Assembly (NCBI RefSeq): GCF_003610255.1
Contig: NZ_RAPS01000001.1
Span: 6,909,001-6,973,000, forward strand
DNA: 64,000 nt
Origin: Streptomyces sp. TLI_171
GTDB taxonomy: Bacteria > Actinomycetota > Actinomycetes > Streptomycetales > Streptomycetaceae
Direction of reading: 5' to 3'
The position numbers and the translations under genes were made by a program. The first letter of the stretch is position 1; each line of letters starts with the position of its first letter. The notes under the pieces are model-generated. The model was not told the DNA's origin, did not search any database, and was given only the letters and a program-made list of their open reading frames with translations. Of this stretch, positions 1-7,877 are shown in pieces.

Positions 1-1390
1 ACAGCGCGGCGTCCACCCCGCCCCCGACGGCCGCCAGCGCCACCATCGGCGCCCGCGCCTCCTCGGGCAGCGACGCCCACCACGCCTCGGCCAGCGACTC
101 GGCCTTCCGCCCCGGCTCCGCCGCCGGGTCGACCGGCACGCCCGGGGCGGTACGGGCCGCCAGCAGCGCCAGCGCCGGCGACGGGTACAGCGCGTCCGAC
201 GGCAGCTGGTGCTCCGTCAAGGTGAGGCACCAGTCCTCGAACGCGAACGGGTCGGTCCACTGCGGACGGTCCAGGTCGAGAACGGCGGCCGGAACGTCCA
301 ACGCCTCCGCGGCCGGTGTACCGGCGCCGCACTCGACCACCATCCGCAGCCACGGCACGGCGAGCAGCGGACGCAGCACCTCGGCCGCGATCCGCTGCGG
401 CGCGTCCCGCACCAGCCCGCCACCGGCCCGGTCCAGGTCCGTCACCACCAGCACCCGCGGCGTCCCGTCGGTCAGCGCCGCGACCAGCTCGTGCGCGCTG
501 CCGGCCGGAACTCCCAGCGCCGCGCCGAGCCGCCACACGAAACTCTCGGCCGTCAACCCGGCCGCGTCGAGCACCGGTTGGACGCGCCGGTCCGGCCGCG
601 GATGGTCGGGCGGGCAGGCCGCCGCCAGCCAGCGCAGCAGGTGCGTACGACCGGTGCCGCTCGACCCGGCGACCCGGCACAGCCGCGGCGCCCGCGCGTC
701 CTCCAGCCAGCCCAGCAGCGCCCGCCCCGCCGGCCGCCGCCCCGCGAGCAGCGGCGGCAGCGGCGGCGCCGCGACCCCGGCCGCCCGCTCCTCCGCGGGC
801 GCCCCGTGGCGCGGGTTCGGCCAGTACCGCACCGGATGGTTCGCCCGGCTGACCTCCCAGACACCCGCCACCGCCTCCGCCGGCACCGGCCCCCGCGGGT
901 CGTACCCCTCGTCGACCTCGAACCGCCAGCCGTCGACCGCCTCCGTCAGCCGGCCCGCGTCGCCCGGGTACGGCCGGTGCCCGCGCGGCACGATCGGCTC
1001 CTTCGGCGGGACCCAGCCTTCGAGCCCGAGCTCCTTCACCGCCTCGACGGAGTCCGCGGTCGCCCGCGCGGACAGGTCCGGCAGGCCGTAGTACGGGTCC
1101 TCGGGCTGCTCCGCGAACAGCTCGACGGCCCGGGAGGGCGTCAACTCCCCGGCGCGGGCCGCCTTCAGCAGGTCCGACCAGTGCCCGGACCCGGAGAAGC
1201 GGTCCAGGCGGCGCAGCTCGACGAACCAGGCGGCGCCCTCCGCGTCGGAGAACCACAGGTAGCCGCGCAGGCCGAACCCGGTGCTGACCACCGGGCAGTA
1301 CTCCACCGGGCCGGTGGCGTCCGTCCCGTAGCGGGGCGGGCTGTGGTCCGCGACGATCCGCGCGCCGGTCGGTCGGTCCATCGCCGTCAC
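1..1390 (-). CDS. Large P-loop NTPase-like protein (3' end beyond window)
   Basis: The reading frame is open from a GTG at 1390 to the window edge, giving at least 463 codons. The N-terminal ~130 residues are acidic and aromatic (motif GYLWFSDAEGAAWFVELRR near residue 35) and match no family I can name. A Walker-A-like loop GSSGTGRT follows at about residues 240-247 (bases ~650-670), with Arg in place of the usual Lys. Next comes a P-loop-like alpha/beta region with the strand VLVVTDLD. The GTG start overlaps the stop of the disrupted gene upstream (GTGA), so the two were probably co-translated. Large proteins of this kind in streptomycetes sometimes serve as immunity partners of polymorphic toxins. 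That role is only an inference from the adjacent toxin-tail-like remnant. Function unknown. Confidence 0.6.
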   Translation of the reverse strand, partial: MTAMDRPTGARIVADHSPPRYGTDATGPVEYCPVVSTGFGLRGYLWFSDAEGAAWFVELRRLDRFSGSGHWSDLLKAARAGELTPSRAVELFAEQPEDPYYGLPDLSARATADSVEAVKELGLEGWVPPKEPIVPRGHRPYPGDAGRLTEAVDGWRFEVDEGYDPRGPVPAEAVAGVWEVSRANHPVRYWPNPRHGAPAEERAAGVAAPPLPPLLAGRRPAGRALLGWLEDARAPRLCRVAGSSGTGRTHLLRWLAAACPPDHPRPDRRVQPVLDAAGLTAESFVWRLGAALGVPAGSAHELVAALTDGTPRVLVVTDLDRAGGGLVRDAPQRIAAEVLRPLLAVPWLRMVVECGAGTPAAEALDVPAAVLDLDRPQWTDPFAFEDWCLTLTEHQLPSDALYPSPALALLAARTAPGVPVDPAAEPGRKAESLAEAWWASLPEEARAPMVALAAVGGGVDAAL

Positions 1391-1888
1391 GGCACGATCT
1401 CCCCGTAGATGTGAATCTTCCCCTCCGCATCGCGGATCACCTTGTCCGCCCGCCAGTTGAGGCCGCGCACGGCTTCCTTGCCTCGCAACGAGGACGGGAG
1501 TCCGTCACCCGGACAGGTCGACACGACGCCGTCCTCGGTGGGCACCTGACCCTCCGACGTGCTCGGGTCGTCGAGGTGGAAGTGGCTCAGGTCGGTGCCC
1601 GGGCACCACGCCGCGCACCGTCAGGTACGGAACCTCCGCCTCCGCGAAGCCCCGGGCCCGCGCGAACGCCAGCAACGCGGCCTCGTCGGTGAACGCGTGC
1701 AGCCACCGCAGACCGCCGTGGTCCCCCGCCCCCGCCCGCACCATCCGTACCTGGTGCGCCAACCCGGCGTTCGACACCCCGTCATCCCCCCTGCCCCCGT
1801 CGGCCTCCTTCGGCGCAACATCGACACGATAGTGGGAAACCGGGAATCGGTCGGCCTGCGATCGATCGGGTTCGTCCGGTTTTGTCAC
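1387..1888 (-). pseudogene. Frame-disrupted remnant: SseB-like N-terminus joined to unrelated C-terminus
   Basis: Two coding-like pieces lie in different frames. The 5' piece (about 1888 to 1610) contains LRWLHAFTDEAALLAFARA and VPYLTVRG, which resembles the start of an SseB-like domain. After ~1610 that frame turns into Arg/Pro-rich nonsense and stops at 1505. The next frame then becomes clearly protein-like (CPGTDLSHFHLDD ... LNWRADKVIRDAEGKIHIYG) and ends with TGA at 1387-1389. The second frame has a TGA directly upstream of the coherent stretch and no credible start codon. The simplest reading is a deletion or frameshift that fused two genes near 1610-1620. The C-terminal piece resembles tails of secreted actinobacterial effector proteins, but I cannot place it firmly. 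Confidence 0.5.
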
Positions 1889-1963
1889 GCGAACGGCAGA
1901 AGATCGCCGCCGATTCCGGGCCGGGCCCGCGCCCGCCGGGGGGTACGCCGGCCCGACGGTGCG

Positions 1964-2710
1964 TCAGTCGCGGCGCGCGGTGCGGCGGCCGGCGGCCTCC
2001 AGCCGGGCGAGGCGGTCGTGCTCGCGGTCCGCCCACCGCCGGACCCGGACGGGATCCAGCGGAGTGCCGTGGCCGACGTACAGCGTGGTGGGGTCGAGGG
2101 CGAGCATCGCGCGGAGGCTGGCCAGGTTCTGCCGCGGGTCGTCGTGGAACGGCGGGTTGGCGGGCCTACCGGGCACCAGGCCCATGAAGGAGTTGGCGAC
2201 CAGGTCGCCGGCCACCAACGCGCCGGCGTCGGTGAGGACGGACACCGACCCGGCGGTGTGGCCGGGCGTCGGCACGATCCGCGCCGCGACCCCGAACTCA
2301 TCGAGCGCGGTCTCGCCGCGGACCAGCACCGCGGGTTCGAAGGGCTCGGCCCGGGCGTGCAGCTTCCGGTGGCGAGCCATCAGCCGGCCCATCGGCCCGG
2401 TGGGCAGGTACGGCGCACGGACCCGGCCCGAGCGGTACGGACCCAGGTCCGCGACGTGGCCCGCCAGCGGCGCGCCGGTCAGCCGCTGCAGTTCGGCGGC
2501 GGAGCCGAAGTGATCGATGTGGCCGTGGGTGATGACGATCAGCGCGAGCTCGGCGGGGTCGACGCCGTGGGCGGCGATCCGGTCGCGGATCCGCTGCCCG
2601 CTCCCGGGCGTCCCGGCGTCCACCAGGACGGGACGCCGCCCCAGCACCAGGTAGGCGTTGATGTGGTGCGGGCCGGTCACCGGGATCGGGACCACCTTCG
2701 TGCGGGACAT
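1964..2710 (-). CDS. Metallo-beta-lactamase-fold hydrolase
   Basis: This 248-residue protein starts at an ATG at 2710 preceded by GGAGGAGAA. It carries the MBL metal motif THGHIDH (about residues 60-66), a later PTPGHTAGS histidine and the metal-bridging Asp in ALVAGDLV, followed by a terminal YVGHG histidine. All metal ligands of a binuclear zinc hydrolase therefore appear present. The size and the long helical insert after LGPYRSG suit the glyoxalase-II/lactonase-like branch. The substrate cannot be read from sequence. It lies 101 bp downstream of the GlxA-type regulator on the same strand, so regulation or co-transcription by that gene is plausible. No signal peptide is seen, so it should be cytoplasmic. 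Confidence 0.85.
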   Translation of the reverse strand: MSRTKVVPIPVTGPHHINAYLVLGRRPVLVDAGTPGSGQRIRDRIAAHGVDPAELALIVITHGHIDHFGSAAELQRLTGAPLAGHVADLGPYRSGRVRAPYLPTGPMGRLMARHRKLHARAEPFEPAVLVRGETALDEFGVAARIVPTPGHTAGSVSVLTDAGALVAGDLVANSFMGLVPGRPANPPFHDDPRQNLASLRAMLALDPTTLYVGHGTPLDPVRVRRWADREHDRLARLEAAGRRTARRD

Positions 2711-2811
2711 GGTTCTCCTCCGAAATGTGCGGAACGGTGCCGCGTCCGGACACGGCGGGGCGCCGCGCGGACGCGGTGGGCCGCCGGCCGGGCGCGGTGA
2801 GCGACGAGGTG

Positions 2812-3786
2812 TCAGAAGCGGCGGCGGTACTCGGCCGGGGTGGTGCCCAGCCGGCGGCGGAAGGCGCGGTGCAGCGTCTCCACGGAGCCGAGGCCGCTGG
2901 CGGCGGCGACCTCCGGCAGGCTCGACCCGCGGTCCTCCAGCAGCCGCCGGGCCGCCTCCAGCCGGGCCGCCTCCACGTACGCGGCCGGGGTGGTGGCGGT
3001 CCGCCGGCGGAACAGCCGGGTGAAGTGCCGGGTGCTCAGATGGGTGCGGGCCGCGAGCGCCTCCAGGGAGAGGTCCTCGGCCGGGTGCTCGGCGATCCAC
3101 CGGCACAGCTCGTCGATCCGGTCGTCCGAGGAGCCCGGCACCGACAGCGGGACGCTGAACTGGCTCTGCCCGCCGGAGCGTTTGACGTACATCACCATCA
3201 TCCGGGCGGTCGCCAGGGCGAGGTCCTGCCCGTGGTCCTCGGCGACCATGGCCAGCGCCATGTCCATCCCCGAGGTGACGCCGGCACAGGTCCACACCCG
3301 GCCGTCCCGGACGAAGATCGGATCGGGGTCGACCCGGACAGCGGGGTGCTCGGCCGCCAGCCGGCCCGCCGTGAGCCAGTGCGTGGTGGCGGGCCGGCCG
3401 TCCAGCAGCCCGGCGGCGGCCAGCAGGTGCGCCCCCGCGCAGATCGACCCGAGCCGCCGGGCCCGGGACGCCGCACCGCGGAGCCAGCCGACCACCTCCT
3501 GGTCGATCACCGGCTCCACCCCGTCCTCGACCAGCTCGATCGCGCCCGACACCAGCAGCGTGTCGACCGGGCCGGCCACCTCACGCAGCGTCAGGTCGGC
3601 CAGCAGCCGGACACCACTGGAGGTGACCACCGGACCGCCGTCGGCCGTCGCGATCTGCACGGCGTAGCCGGGCCGCTCGGCTCCGGCGACCCGGGTGGCG
3701 ACCGAGAACACCTCGGCCGGCCCGGTGACGTCCAGCAGCTCGATTCCGGGAAAGGCGACGATCACGACGCGGTGCGACGGGGGCAT
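2812..3786 (-). CDS. GlxA-type AraC family transcriptional regulator (DJ-1/PfpI domain plus HTH)
   Basis: A 324-residue protein. Residues ~5-170 form a DJ-1/PfpI-like class I amidotransferase fold (VVIVAFPGIELLDVTGPAEVF, then SICAGAHLLAAAGLLDG with the nucleophile-elbow Cys). Residues ~215-320 are a two-HTH AraC/XylS DNA-binding domain (LSLEALAARTHLSTRHFTRLFRR and LPEVAAASGLGSVETLHRAFRR). This is the usual layout of GlxA-family regulators, where the amidotransferase domain is normally a sensor. It reads toward the MBL hydrolase gene, the obvious candidate target. The ATG at 3786 places the first beta-strand at the N-terminus as expected. Confidence 0.9.
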   Translation of the reverse strand: MPPSHRVVIVAFPGIELLDVTGPAEVFSVATRVAGAERPGYAVQIATADGGPVVTSSGVRLLADLTLREVAGPVDTLLVSGAIELVEDGVEPVIDQEVVGWLRGAASRARRLGSICAGAHLLAAAGLLDGRPATTHWLTAGRLAAEHPAVRVDPDPIFVRDGRVWTCAGVTSGMDMALAMVAEDHGQDLALATARMMVMYVKRSGGQSQFSVPLSVPGSSDDRIDELCRWIAEHPAEDLSLEALAARTHLSTRHFTRLFRRRTATTPAAYVEAARLEAARRLLEDRGSSLPEVAAASGLGSVETLHRAFRRRLGTTPAEYRRRF

Positions 3787-4325
3787 GCCCCGATCCTCGC
3801 TCCCACGCCGACATGGCCGCAATGACCAGGATCTGCCACATCGGGCCATCGGTGGGACGGCCGGGAACGGCGGTCCGGCCGGGCGAGCGCGCGCCCGGGC
3901 GCGGCCCCGAGGAGTTCGCTGCGGCGCGGCTCGTCGCCGAGCAACGAGCGCCGCTCTCGACCGACCCTCGGACCCCCTCGCCACCGGCGGGGCGAACCGG
4001 GGGTCGGTCGCGGCGGACTCGGGCGCCGGTCGCGTCGGGCCGGGCGCTTTGCCAACTCCGCTGCGCGAGTGCTGCGTTGTGCATTGACACGGACGCGTCG
4101 GCGCGGCCACCATGGACGCCGCCCACTGCCTGTCGACGCCACACCCGTCGGCCAGGAGTGGGAGCGCTCCCATGGCAATGCAGCAGGTCAGGGGAGGTGC
4201 GTTCGGCTGCCCACCCCCCACCCCCACCCCGAGGCGCCCCGCCCACCCCGCCTGCCGTCCCCGCTCCCGGCGCCGCCACCGCGTCCCCTCCGCCGGGCCC
4301 CACCCAGCCGTCCCGGAAGGACGCC
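3787..4325. other. Divergent intergenic region between glxA-like regulator and cellulase
   Basis: This 539-bp gap holds no convincing gene. It contains the CebR box at 4159-4172 and a TTGACA hexamer at 4084-4089 that could be a -35 element for the cellulase. A C-rich tract at 4212-4320 leads into the ribosome-binding site GGAAGG at about 4314-4319. Confidence 0.5.
4159..4172. promoter_or_regulatory. CebR operator (cellulose-utilisation box)
   Basis: TGGGAGCGCTCCCA is a perfect 14-bp palindrome identical to the consensus bound by CebR, the LacI-family cellobiose/cellotriose-sensing repressor of streptomycetes. It lies 154 bp upstream of the cellulase start codon, so cello-oligosaccharide-dependent derepression of that gene is expected. 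Confidence 0.85.
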
Positions 4326-6812
4326 ATGCCGCACCCCGCCGCACCCCCACCCGGCACCACCCCCACGCGTACGGTGGCCCCCGGCCGCCGCCCGGGATCC
4401 GCCCGCCGCACCGTGTTCGGCGTGGCCGCCGCCTGCGCCCTGGCCGCCGGCGCCCTGCTGCCGCTGCAGGCCTCCTCGCCCGCCCGGGCCGCCACCCCCG
4501 CGTTCAACTATGCCGAGGCACTGCAGAAGGCGGTGCTGTTCTACGAGGCCCAGCAGTCCGGCACGTTGCCCGCCACCAACCGGGTCGGCTGGCGCGGCGA
4601 CTCCGCCCTCGACGACGGCAAGGACGTCGGCCTCGACCTCACCGGCGGCTGGTACGACGCCGGGGACCACGTCAAGTTCGGCCTGCCGATGGCCGCTTCG
4701 ACCACCATGCTGGCCTGGGGCGGGATCGCCGAGAAGCAGGGCTACACCGCCTCCGGGCAGATGCAGTACCTGAAGAACAACCTGCGCTTCGTCGACGACT
4801 ACCTGATCAAGGCGCACGCCGCCCCGAACGTGCTCTACGGCCAGGTCGGCAGCGGCTCCGCCGACCACGCCTGGTGGGGCCCGGCCGAGGTGCTGCCGAT
4901 GGCCCGGCCCGCCTACAAGATCGACGCCTCCTGCCCCGGCTCCGACCTGGCCGGCGAGACGGCCGCCGCCCTCGCCTCCTCCTCCATGGTCTTCGCCGAC
5001 AGCGACCCGGCGTACGCCGCGACCCTGGTCACCCACGCCAAGCAGCTGTACTCCTTCGCCGACACCTACCGCGGCAAGTACAGCGACTGCATCAAGGACG
5101 CCCAGGGCTACTACAACTCCTGGAGCGGCTACAACGACGAACTGGTCTGGGGCGCCATCTGGCTGTACAAGGCCACCGGCGACAGCAGCTACCTGGCCAA
5201 GGCGGAGAGCTACTACGCCAACCTCTCCACCGAACCGCAGAGCACCACCAAGTCCTACAAGTGGACCATCGCGTGGGACGACAAGTCCTACGGCGCCTAC
5301 GTGCTGCTCGCCCAACTCACCGGCAAACAGCAGTACGTCGACGACGCCAACCGCTGGCTCGACTGGTGGACCGTCGGCGTCAACGGCAGCCAGGTCAAGT
5401 ACTCGCCGGGCGGCGAGGCCGTGCTCGACTCCTGGGGATCGCTGCGCTACGCCGCCAACACCTCCTTCGTCGCACTGGTCTACTCCGACACGCTCACCGG
5501 GGACGCCACCCGCAAGGCCCGCTACCACGACTTCGCCGTCCGGCAGATCAACTACGCGCTCGGCGACAACCCCCGCAAGTCCAGCTACCTGATCGGCTTC
5601 GGCGCCAACTCGCCGAAGAACCCGCACCACCGCACCGCGCACGGCTCCTGGACCGACCAGCTCACCAGCCCCGTCAACAGCCGCCACACCCTGATCGGCG
5701 CCCTGGTCGGCGGTCCCAGCTCGGCCGACGACTCCTACACCGACGACCGCTCCAACTACGTCAACAACGAGGTCGCCACCGACTACAACGCCGCCTTCAC
5801 CGGCGCCCTCGCCCGCCTCTACAGCGAGTACGGCGGGACCGCGCTCGCCGCGTTCCCGCCGGCGGAGACCCCCGACGGCCCCGAAATGTCCGTCCAGGCC
5901 TCGGTGAACGCCTCCGGCACCAACTTCACCGAGATCAAGGCCTACCTGATCAACAAGTCGGCCTGGCCGGCCCGCGCCCTCAAGAACGCCTCGCTGCGCT
6001 ACTACTTCACCCTGGAACCCGGGGTGAGCCCCAGTCAGATCACCCTGACCACCAACTACAACCAGTGCGGCGCGGTCAGCGGCCCCACCCTGTGGTCCGG
6101 CTCCACCTACTACGTCACCGTGGACTGCTCCAACACCGTGATCGCCCCCGCCGGCCAGTCCGCCTACCGCAAGGAGGTCCAGTTCCGGATCGCCTCGGCC
6201 GGCGCCTGGGACCCGACCAACGACTGGTCCTACCAGGGCATTTCACTCGTTCCCGGGTCGACCCCGGTGGACGCGCCGAACATCCGCCTGCTGGACGGCG
6301 CAGCCCCGCAGTGGGGCGCGGAGCCCGGCGGCAGCAGCCCGTCGCCGTCGCCCTCCCCGTCCCCCTCCTCCTCTCCCTCGCCGTCCCCCTCGCCGTCCCC
6401 CTCCTCCTCTCCCTCGCCGTCCCCCTCGCCGTCCCCCTCTCCCTCGCCTTCTGCGTCCCCCTCGCCCTCGGCCTCGCCGTCGCCGAGCGGCAGCCCGGTG
6501 GCGGGCTGCGCGGTGACCTACACCGTCGGCAGCAGCTGGGGCACCGGGTTCACCGCCGACGTGACCGTGCGCAACACCGGCAGCACCACGGTCTCCGGCT
6601 GGACGCTCGCCTGGGCCTACCGCGGCAACGAGGCCGTCACCAACGCCTGGAACGCCAAGGTCACCCAGTCCGGCACCGCCGTCACCGCCACCGACGCCGG
6701 GTGGAACGGCACCCTCGCCCCGAACGGCACCGCCTCCTTCGGCTTCCAGGCCACCGGCACCCCCGCCGCCCTACCCGCCTTCACCCTCAACGGCCGGGCC
6801 TGCACCACCTGA
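4326..6812 (+). CDS. Secreted GH9 endoglucanase with CBM3c and CBM2
   Basis: An 828-residue secreted cellulase. Residues 1-~54 are a long signal peptide with an Arg-rich start, a hydrophobic core and a PARAA cleavage region. Residues ~56-508 are the GH9 catalytic domain: base motif WYDAGDHVKFG with D111 and D114, and the acid E482 in NNEVATDYNAAF. Residues ~519-652 form a family 3c carbohydrate-binding module, typical of processive GH9 enzymes such as Thermobifida Cel9A. A Ser/Pro linker (~672-722) follows, then a CBM2 cellulose-binding module (~728-828, GCAVTYTVGSSWGTGF to NGRACTT). Unlike Cel9A there is no FnIII domain between the CBMs. The ATG at 4326 follows GGAAGG and starts the signal peptide. 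The upstream CebR box implies induction by cello-oligosaccharides, and a strong hairpin follows the gene. Confidence 0.95.
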   Translation: MPHPAAPPPGTTPTRTVAPGRRPGSARRTVFGVAAACALAAGALLPLQASSPARAATPAFNYAEALQKAVLFYEAQQSGTLPATNRVGWRGDSALDDGKDVGLDLTGGWYDAGDHVKFGLPMAASTTMLAWGGIAEKQGYTASGQMQYLKNNLRFVDDYLIKAHAAPNVLYGQVGSGSADHAWWGPAEVLPMARPAYKIDASCPGSDLAGETAAALASSSMVFADSDPAYAATLVTHAKQLYSFADTYRGKYSDCIKDAQGYYNSWSGYNDELVWGAIWLYKATGDSSYLAKAESYYANLSTEPQSTTKSYKWTIAWDDKSYGAYVLLAQLTGKQQYVDDANRWLDWWTVGVNGSQVKYSPGGEAVLDSWGSLRYAANTSFVALVYSDTLTGDATRKARYHDFAVRQINYALGDNPRKSSYLIGFGANSPKNPHHRTAHGSWTDQLTSPVNSRHTLIGALVGGPSSADDSYTDDRSNYVNNEVATDYNAAFTGALARLYSEYGGTALAAFPPAETPDGPEMSVQASVNASGTNFTEIKAYLINKSAWPARALKNASLRYYFTLEPGVSPSQITLTTNYNQCGAVSGPTLWSGSTYYVTVDCSNTVIAPAGQSAYRKEVQFRIASAGAWDPTNDWSYQGISLVPGSTPVDAPNIRLLDGAAPQWGAEPGGSSPSPSPSPSPSSSPSPSPSPSPSSSPSPSPSPSPSPSPSASPSPSASPSPSGSPVAGCAVTYTVGSSWGTGFTADVTVRNTGSTTVSGWTLAWAYRGNEAVTNAWNAKVTQSGTAVTATDAGWNGTLAPNGTASFGFQATGTPAALPAFTLNGRACTT

Positions 6813-6818
6813 ACCCCC

Positions 6819-6853
6819 GTGCTCCGGCCCGCCGAGGGGGCGGGCCGGAGCAC
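6819..6853. terminator. Strong hairpin terminator, probably bidirectional
   Basis: A perfect 15-bp stem (6819-6833 with 6839-6853) and a 5-nt loop start 7 bp after the cellulase stop. There is no U-run, as is common in streptomycetes. It also lies at the 3' end of the minus-strand operon that ends at 7000, so it may stop both transcripts. Confidence 0.85.
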
Positions 6854-6999
6854 GGCACCCCGGTCGTCAACCCCTCAGCCCTGCGGCCAAAGGCCGCTCT
6901 CTCAGCATGACCTGCCAGGGTCCCGTGTCCGAGCGGCTAGACGAACGGCGAGTATCCGAGTCTCGCAGGTATGAACGACCGCGCCTGGCACGGCTGTAT

Positions 7000-7203
7000 C
7001 TACAGGCGGCCGTTGGGTCGGCGGGCCTCCGTCTCTTGGATATGGCACTTCAAGAGGTATTCGACCTCGTCAGGCGCGTGGCGCACCCGGGCCTGCCGCC
7101 AAGCGCTGTCGAAGTCGAACAGGTCGCGGCTGAGCCGCTGGAGACGGAGCGCCCGCAGGGTTGTGAGCGGGGAGAGCATGGCCCTCCAGAGGGCCGCCCT
7201 CAC
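7000..7203 (-). CDS. Small coupled protein, last gene of the cyclase operon
   Basis: This small frame encodes 67 residues from a GTG at 7203 whose GTGA overlaps the stop of the upstream gene, the arrangement typical of translational coupling. Its composition is protein-like (RDLFDFDSAWRQARV, APDEVEYLLKCHIQETE), with alternating charged and hydrophobic residues suggesting two short helices. An internal ATG at 7179 would give 59 residues. I recognise no family. The strongest support is its position, with a 4-bp overlap at the end of a tightly packed operon. It may be an accessory component of the cyclic-nucleotide module. Confidence 0.55.
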   Translation of the reverse strand: MRAALWRAMLSPLTTLRALRLQRLSRDLFDFDSAWRQARVRHAPDEVEYLLKCHIQETEARRPNGRL

Positions 7204-7877
7204 CCGGCCCGTCCGTCCGGGGGGACCCGCTCCGCCGGCGCGGTGGACGCCTTTAGGGCCTCGACGGAATGCCGGAGCAGAACCTGCATCGCCTCGTGCC
7301 GGGTCTCCGGGTCCTGGAACCCGGCGCCGACCGCCTCCCATTGCTCGAGGAACGGGTACCACCAGGTGTTACAGGACCTGATCGCGCGGGAGAGCCGTTG
7401 CAGGTCGGCCACGCGGGCGTCGTCCGGGAGCTCAGAAGTCCGCTCGATGCGGTCGAGCACCACGAGGTCCGGATGGTCGTAGAGGGCTGTCTTCAGGAAC
7501 TCCAGTCGCCTGATCCGTTCGGTGTCGGCTCGCCGGACGGCCAAGGTCGCCTGCGCGGTGGGCGACAGGCGGAGGGTGAGCTTCGCGGAAAGCAGCCGAT
7601 AGTGCGGGGTGTTAAGCCCGGTGGGTGCACCGAGCACGGCGTTGAGGGTGTCCTCGGCCCCGAACAGGTCGTCCGGTTGCAGCCCGGCGGAGACTTCTGC
7701 GGCGGCGGCGCGGAAGTCGCTACGGACCTGCTCTGTCAGATTGGCACGGCGCCGCAAGGCTGGCCGCCAGACCAGGCTGAAGGTCGCCTCGAACGGTACT
7801 CCCGTTTCGGCACTGGGCAGTTGACACGGCCCAGGCGAGCCGATGGTGTGCGCGGCCCGCTGCCATGGCCACCTCAT
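7200..7877 (-). CDS. Unrecognised 225-residue protein in the cyclase operon
   Basis: The start ATG at 7877 overlaps the stop of the 741-residue gene (ATGA), so it is almost certainly co-translated with it. Residues ~28-100 are beta/alpha-like (VPFEATFSLVWRP, then HYRLLSAKLTLRLSP). Residues ~110-215 look helical (RIRRLEFLKTALYDHPDLVVLDRIER, then a Trp-rich NTWWYPFLEQWEAV). There is no signal peptide or membrane segment. The alternation of TL(R/A)V(R/A)R strands with long charged helices faintly recalls SPFH-type proteins, but I would not assign it. Function unknown, presumably serving the same module as its neighbours. Confidence 0.75.
   Translation of the reverse strand: MRWPWQRAAHTIGSPGPCQLPSAETGVPFEATFSLVWRPALRRRANLTEQVRSDFRAAAAEVSAGLQPDDLFGAEDTLNAVLGAPTGLNTPHYRLLSAKLTLRLSPTAQATLAVRRADTERIRRLEFLKTALYDHPDLVVLDRIERTSELPDDARVADLQRLSRAIRSCNTWWYPFLEQWEAVGAGFQDPETRHEAMQVLLRHSVEALKASTAPAERVPPDGRAG

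Noticed and set aside
209..1408. Long plus-strand frame across the left edge
   Set aside because: Arg/Pro-rich antisense of the P-loop gene. The minus frame has the sensible composition and motifs.
6335..6500. Tandem CCGTCGCCCTCC-type repeats
   Set aside because: These encode the Pro/Ser linker of the cellulase, not a repeat array or CRISPR.
6925..6990. tRNA-Ser/Leu-like fragment (GTCCGAGCGGCTAGAC)
   Set aside because: No complete arms or anticodon loop. Considered only as a possible att-like repeat.
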